DNA of 8,203 bases from an uncultured Lachnospiraceae bacterium. Its GTDB lineage: Bacteria > Bacillota > Clostridia > Lachnospirales > Lachnospiraceae. The notes beneath the pieces were generated by a model, which ran no database searches, was not told the origin of the DNA, and was given only the letters and a program-made list of their open reading frames with translations. The position numbers and the translations under genes were made by a program. Numbering within the stretch: position 1 is the first letter of the stretch; each line of letters opens with the position of its first letter. The DNA is taken from the NCBI GenBank assembly GCA_910580195.1, contig CAJTWA010000079.1, positions 1 to 8,203 on the forward strand. Direction: 5' to 3'. Below, in pieces: positions 4,874 through 8,203 of this stretch.

Positions 4874-7501
4874 ATGGCAAACAAATGGGTTTATCTCTTC
4901 AAAGAGGGAAATGCTAGCATGCGTGAACTTCTTGGAGGAAAAGGTGCAAACCTTGCTGAAATGACCAGCTTAGGTCTTCCAGTACCACAAGGTTTTACAA
5001 TCACGACAGAAGCTTGTACACAGTATTATGAGGACGGCCGCCAGATTAATGAGGAAATCCAGTCCCAGATTAACGAGTATATTGGCAAAATGGAAGAGAT
5101 TACCGGCAAGAAATTCGGCGATAAAGAAAACCCGCTTCTGGTTTCCGTACGTTCCGGCGCAAGGGCTTCCATGCCCGGCATGATGGACACAATCCTGAAC
5201 TTGGGCCTGAATGAAACCGTTGTAAACGTAATCGCTGAAAAATCCGGGAACCCGCGTTGGGCTTGGGACTGCTACAGAAGGTTTATCCAGATGTACTCCG
5301 ACGTGGTTATGGAAGTTGGCAAGAAATATTTTGAAGAACTGATTGATAAAATGAAGGCTGACAAGGGCGTTACCATGGACGTTGACCTTACAGCAGAAGA
5401 TTTGAAAGAACTGGCATCCCAGTTCAAGGCTGAATATAAAGAAAAAATCGGCGAGGATTTCCCGGATGACCCGAAGGAACAGTTAATGGGGGCTGTAAAA
5501 GCTGTGTTCCGTTCTTGGGACAACCCGCGCGCGAATGTATACCGCCGCGACAACGATATCCCATATTCTTGGGGTACTGCTGTAAACGTACAGAGCATGG
5601 CATTCGGGAACATGGGCGACGACTGCGGGACAGGCGTTGCATTTACCCGTGACCCGGCAACTGGCGAAAAGAAGCTGATGGGCGAATTCCTGACAAATGC
5701 ACAGGGCGAAGACGTGGTTGCCGGCGTGCGTACCCCAATGCCCATTGCCCAGATGGAAGAGAAATTCCCAGCAGCATTCAAGCAGTTTACCGAAGTTTGC
5801 GCAACACTGGAAAACCATTACAGGGATATGCAGGATATGGAGTTCACCGTTGAAAATGAAAAACTCTATATGCTCCAGACACGTAACGGCAAAAGGACTG
5901 CCCAAGCTGCCCTGAAAATTGCCTGCGATTTGGTTGACGAAGGCATGAGGACAGAAGAAGAAGCAGTAGCAATGATTGACCCAAGGAACTTAGACACATT
6001 GCTCCATCCGCAGTTCGACGCTGCTGCATTGAAAGCTGCAACTCCCGCTGGCAAAGGCCTTGGCGCTTCACCGGGAGCAGCATGCGGCAAAATCGTATTT
6101 TCTGCTGACGATGCTGTTGCGTGGGCAGAAAAAGGCGAAAAAGTCGTTTTAGTACGCCTTGAAACCTCCCCAGAGGACATCACAGGCATGAAAGCCGCTC
6201 AGGGTATTTTGACTGTCCGCGGCGGTATGACCAGCCATGCAGCCGTTGTTGCACGTGGCATGGGAACCTGCTGCGTATCCGGCTGCGGCGACATTGCTAT
6301 GGATGAAGAAAATAAGAAGTTTACCCTTGCAGGCAAAGAATACCATGAAGGCGACCCGATTTCCATTGATGGTACCACAGGCAATATCTATGACAGCCTG
6401 ATTCCTACCGTTGACGCAACTATCGCTGGCGAATTCGGAAGGATTATGGCATGGGCAGACAAATACCGTACTTTGAAAGTACGCACCAATGCAGATACCC
6501 CCGCTGACGCTAAAAAAGCACGTGAGCTTGGCGCAGAAGGCATCGGCCTTTGCCGTACCGAGCATATGTTCTTTGAGGAGAGCAGGATTGCGGCATTCCG
6601 TGAAATGATTTGTGCAGATACTGTAGAAGAGAGGGAAGCTGCACTGGCAAAAATTCTTCCTTACCAGCAGGGAGATTTCGAGAAATTATACGAAGCTTTG
6701 GAAGGCAACCCAGTTACCATCCGGTTCCTTGACCCGCCTCTGCATGAGTTCGTTCCTACCGAGGAAGAAGACATTAAGAAGCTGGCAGACGCACAGGGCA
6801 AGTCTGTAGAAGACATCAAAGCATTGATTGATTCCCTCCACGAATTCAACCCAATGATGGGGCACCGTGGATGCCGTCTTGCAGTAACCTACCCGGAAAT
6901 TGCAAAAATGCAGACAAGCGCAGTAATCCGCGCAGCAATTAATGTAAAGAAAGCACATGCAGACTGGAACCTGAAGCCAGAAATCATGATTCCGCTGGTT
7001 GGCGATATCAAAGAACTGAAATACGTGAAGAAAGTCGTAGTGGAAACTGCTGACGCTGAAATCGCTGCTGCAGGCGTTGCATTAGAATATGAAGTAGGCA
7101 CCATGATTGAAATCCCAAGGGCTGCCCTTACTGCAGACGAGATTGCAAAAGAAGCTGACTTCTTCTGCTTCGGCACCAATGACCTGACACAGATGACCTT
7201 CGGATTCTCCCGTGACGATTCCGGCAAATTCTTAGAGGCATACTACGACGCTAAGATTTTCGAAAACGACCCATTTGCAAAACTGGATCAGACTGGTGTC
7301 GGCAAGCTGATGGAAACAGCTATTAAATTAGGCAAGCCAGTGAACCCGAATCTCCATATCGGCATCTGCGGCGAACACGGCGGAGATCCGTCTTCCGTAG
7401 AGTTCTGCCATAAGATTGGGTTAGATTACGTTTCCTGTTCACCATTCCGTGTGCCGATTGCACGGTTGGCAGCGGCTCAGGCGGCTATATCACAAAGATA
7501 G
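4874..7501 (+). CDS. ppdK: pyruvate, phosphate dikinase
   Basis: The enzyme interconverts pyruvate, ATP and phosphate with PEP, AMP and pyrophosphate in the cytosol. In anaerobic Clostridia it can serve glycolysis with pyrophosphate or gluconeogenesis. The product is 875 residues, the usual length. AGGAGG (4861-4866) sits seven bases before the ATG. The nucleotide-binding domain (about 1-340) shows GGKGANLAEM (21-30), SVRSGARASMPGMMDT (91-106) and LYMLQTRNGKRT (331-342). The swivelling phosphohistidine domain (about 390-510) has GGMTSHAAVVARG (450-462) with catalytic His455. The C-terminal PEP/pyruvate barrel (about 530-875) has GLCRTEHMFF (558-567), GHRGCRLA (663-670), FGTNDLTQMTFGFSRDD (766-782) and CGEHGGDP (832-839) with catalytic Cys832. 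All expected active-site motifs are present. It appears monocistronic: its own promoter lies upstream and a strong terminator at 7629-7668. Confidence 0.98.
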   Translation: MANKWVYLFKEGNASMRELLGGKGANLAEMTSLGLPVPQGFTITTEACTQYYEDGRQINEEIQSQINEYIGKMEEITGKKFGDKENPLLVSVRSGARASMPGMMDTILNLGLNETVVNVIAEKSGNPRWAWDCYRRFIQMYSDVVMEVGKKYFEELIDKMKADKGVTMDVDLTAEDLKELASQFKAEYKEKIGEDFPDDPKEQLMGAVKAVFRSWDNPRANVYRRDNDIPYSWGTAVNVQSMAFGNMGDDCGTGVAFTRDPATGEKKLMGEFLTNAQGEDVVAGVRTPMPIAQMEEKFPAAFKQFTEVCATLENHYRDMQDMEFTVENEKLYMLQTRNGKRTAQAALKIACDLVDEGMRTEEEAVAMIDPRNLDTLLHPQFDAAALKAATPAGKGLGASPGAACGKIVFSADDAVAWAEKGEKVVLVRLETSPEDITGMKAAQGILTVRGGMTSHAAVVARGMGTCCVSGCGDIAMDEENKKFTLAGKEYHEGDPISIDGTTGNIYDSLIPTVDATIAGEFGRIMAWADKYRTLKVRTNADTPADAKKARELGAEGIGLCRTEHMFFEESRIAAFREMICADTVEEREAALAKILPYQQGDFEKLYEALEGNPVTIRFLDPPLHEFVPTEEEDIKKLADAQGKSVEDIKALIDSLHEFNPMMGHRGCRLAVTYPEIAKMQTSAVIRAAINVKKAHADWNLKPEIMIPLVGDIKELKYVKKVVVETADAEIAAAGVALEYEVGTMIEIPRAALTADEIAKEADFFCFGTNDLTQMTFGFSRDDSGKFLEAYYDAKIFENDPFAKLDQTGVGKLMETAIKLGKPVNPNLHIGICGEHGGDPSSVEFCHKIGLDYVSCSPFRVPIARLAAAQAAISQR

Positions 7502-7622
7502 GCGAAAACCATTCTGGACTTTTACCATAAGTTTTGAAGAAGCACAGGCTTTCCGCAGGGCGAATGGTGGCTATCTTAGAAAAAATCAATGGGAAGATTT
7601 GACCGTTGATGTTTATATCTAA
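7500..7622 (+). pseudogene. possible C-terminal gene remnant overlapping the ppdK end
   Basis: In the +1 frame relative to ppdK a frame runs without stop from about 7425 to the TAA at 7620-7622. Its part past the ppdK stop reads like a real protein C-terminus: KPFWTFTISFEEAQAFRR, then ANGGYLRKNQWEDLTVDVYI. There is no Met start or ribosome site of its own. The sequence within ppdK is simply shadow reading. This fits the 3' end of a foreign or deleted gene joined at the ppdK terminus. I do not recognise the family. It could be chance coding-like sequence in a 3' untranslated region. Confidence 0.35.
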
Positions 7623-7628
7623 ATAATC

Positions 7629-7668
7629 ATAAGCGTATCATTAGAAATAGTGGTACGCTTATTTTTTT
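7629..7668 (+). terminator. strong Rho-independent terminator of ppdK
   Basis: A 15-pair stem (7629-7643 with 7648-7662, including G-T pairs) closes on a GAAA tetraloop and is followed by a T run (7662-7668). The outer nine pairs, ATAAGCGTA/TACGCTTAT, are perfect. It lies about 130 bp after the ppdK stop and before the next promoter. Confidence 0.9.
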
Positions 7669-7684
7669 GACCCAATTTGCAGCT

Positions 7685-7713
7685 TTGAACATTCTGCTAT
7701 CCGTCTATATAAT
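7685..7713 (+). promoter_or_regulatory. consensus sigma-A promoter for the small gene pair
   Basis: TTGAAC (7685-7690), a 17-bp spacer and a perfect TATAAT (7708-7713). Transcription would begin near 7720, leaving only about 20 nt before the ATG at 7740. It is one of the strongest-looking promoters in the window. Confidence 0.75.
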
Positions 7714-7739
7714 GAAATCAAAAAAGGTTGGTGTTGATT

Positions 7740-7937
7740 ATGAGAGAAAAGAAAAATCATTTATATGTGGATAGTGAGGAACGGAGTATTTTGTTACATA
7801 GCCTTGTGGAATTGAAGAATCAGCTCATACAGCAGGGCAGATATACAGATTGCGTTGACGAACTTATTTTTAAGGTTATCCATGCACCTATTAAAAAATT
7901 AAGAGTAGAACTGGCAGGGGGAAGTGATGTACGATAA
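7740..7937 (+). CDS. small hypothetical protein
   Basis: The product is 65 residues, starting MREKKNHLYVDSEER. It is charged, without a signal peptide or membrane segment. The middle (SILLHSLVELKNQLIQQGRY, 16-35) looks helical, then TDCVDELIFKVIHA (36-49) and a basic tail KKLRV. The style, small with the phrase QGRYTD-VDE, recalls short proteins I associate with accessory and conjugative regions of Lachnospiraceae, but I cannot name a family. The start is a choice: AAAAAGG (7721-7727) lies 12 bases before the ATG, while the in-frame TTG at 7734 has better spacing. ATG is preferred as the usual codon. It overlaps the next gene by 11 bp, so the two are probably translationally coupled and form an operon from the 7685 promoter. 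Confidence 0.75.
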   Translation: MREKKNHLYVDSEERSILLHSLVELKNQLIQQGRYTDCVDELIFKVIHAPIKKLRVELAGGSDVR

Positions 7938-8203
7938 GGATTTTAAAGAACTGGTGAAGATAGCAGTAGAGAAATTAAAAGACGAATCTGTATTGAAACT
8001 GTTACAGACTGATGCCAGTTATCAAAAAGATAGTAAGGACGAGGGATATGCGGAGGATGCTTTTAACCAGCTTGATTTGACGGAGGAACAGAGGGAAGTT
8101 TGTCAACATCTTATAGATTGCAGGGAAAAGCAGGATTTTGAATACGGAACTCATGCGTATATTGCAGGGCTGATGGATGCGTTTCATATTATGGCGGTAT
8201 TGT
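7927..8203 (+). CDS. hypothetical protein, cut by the window end
   Basis: At least 92 residues are visible and the frame is still open at the right edge. The ATG at 7927 follows AGGGGGA (7916-7922) with good spacing and lies inside the end of the preceding gene. The protein starts MYDKDFKELVKIAVEKLKDE, is acidic and looks all-helical: about 1-25, an acidic linker (DSKDEGYAEDAF, 36-47), then LTEEQREVCQHLIDCREKQD and GTHAYIAGLMDAFHIMAVL. It has no signal peptide. The final helix pattern (Y-I-A-G-L-M-D-A-F) resembles small accessory-region helical proteins of Clostridia, but I cannot name the family. Its tight overlap with the 65-residue gene argues that the two products act together or are co-regulated. 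Confidence 0.8.
   Translation, partial: MYDKDFKELVKIAVEKLKDESVLKLLQTDASYQKDSKDEGYAEDAFNQLDLTEEQREVCQHLIDCREKQDFEYGTHAYIAGLMDAFHIMAVL

Overview
The window looks like a chromosomal segment from a member of the Lachnospiraceae or a close relative (Clostridia). The reasons are the moderate G+C, strong AGGAGG-type ribosome binding sites, consensus sigma-A promoters, a single-chain glycyl-tRNA synthetase and an 875-residue pyruvate, phosphate dikinase close in length and active-site layout to the Clostridium symbiosum enzyme. This placement is an inference from protein style, not a database result.

Layout, left to right. Positions 1-208 hold the terminator of a plus-strand gene lying outside the window and a short repeat-containing spacer. 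A minus-strand gene (209-1201) for a membrane-anchored extracytoplasmic protein and a plus-strand lipoprotein gene (1557-2177) diverge from an intergenic region with a promoter facing each way. glyQS (2263-3660) follows the lipoprotein after a weak hairpin. From the glyQS stop codon to about 4870 there is no clearly intact gene. This stretch holds about four 38-bp tandem units starting at the glyQS stop codon, a perfect 16-bp inverted repeat, and the remains of a minus-strand GNAT acetyltransferase gene broken at a run of nine A. ppdK (4874-7501) has its own extended -10 promoter, a leader of about 130 nt and a strong terminator (7629-7668). After a textbook promoter come two overlapping small genes (7740-7937 and 7927 to the end) of unknown function and accessory character.

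The clear functions are housekeeping: glycine charging of tRNA, and reversible pyruvate/PEP interconversion with pyrophosphate in glycolysis or gluconeogenesis. The two divergent exported proteins may act at the cell surface, but nothing in the sequence fixes a substrate. I see no defence system, CRISPR array, transposase, integrase, tRNA or rRNA. The most unusual parts are the glyQS-ppdK spacer, the protein-like reading frame overlapping the 3' end of ppdK, and the two-part architecture of the minus-strand exported protein.
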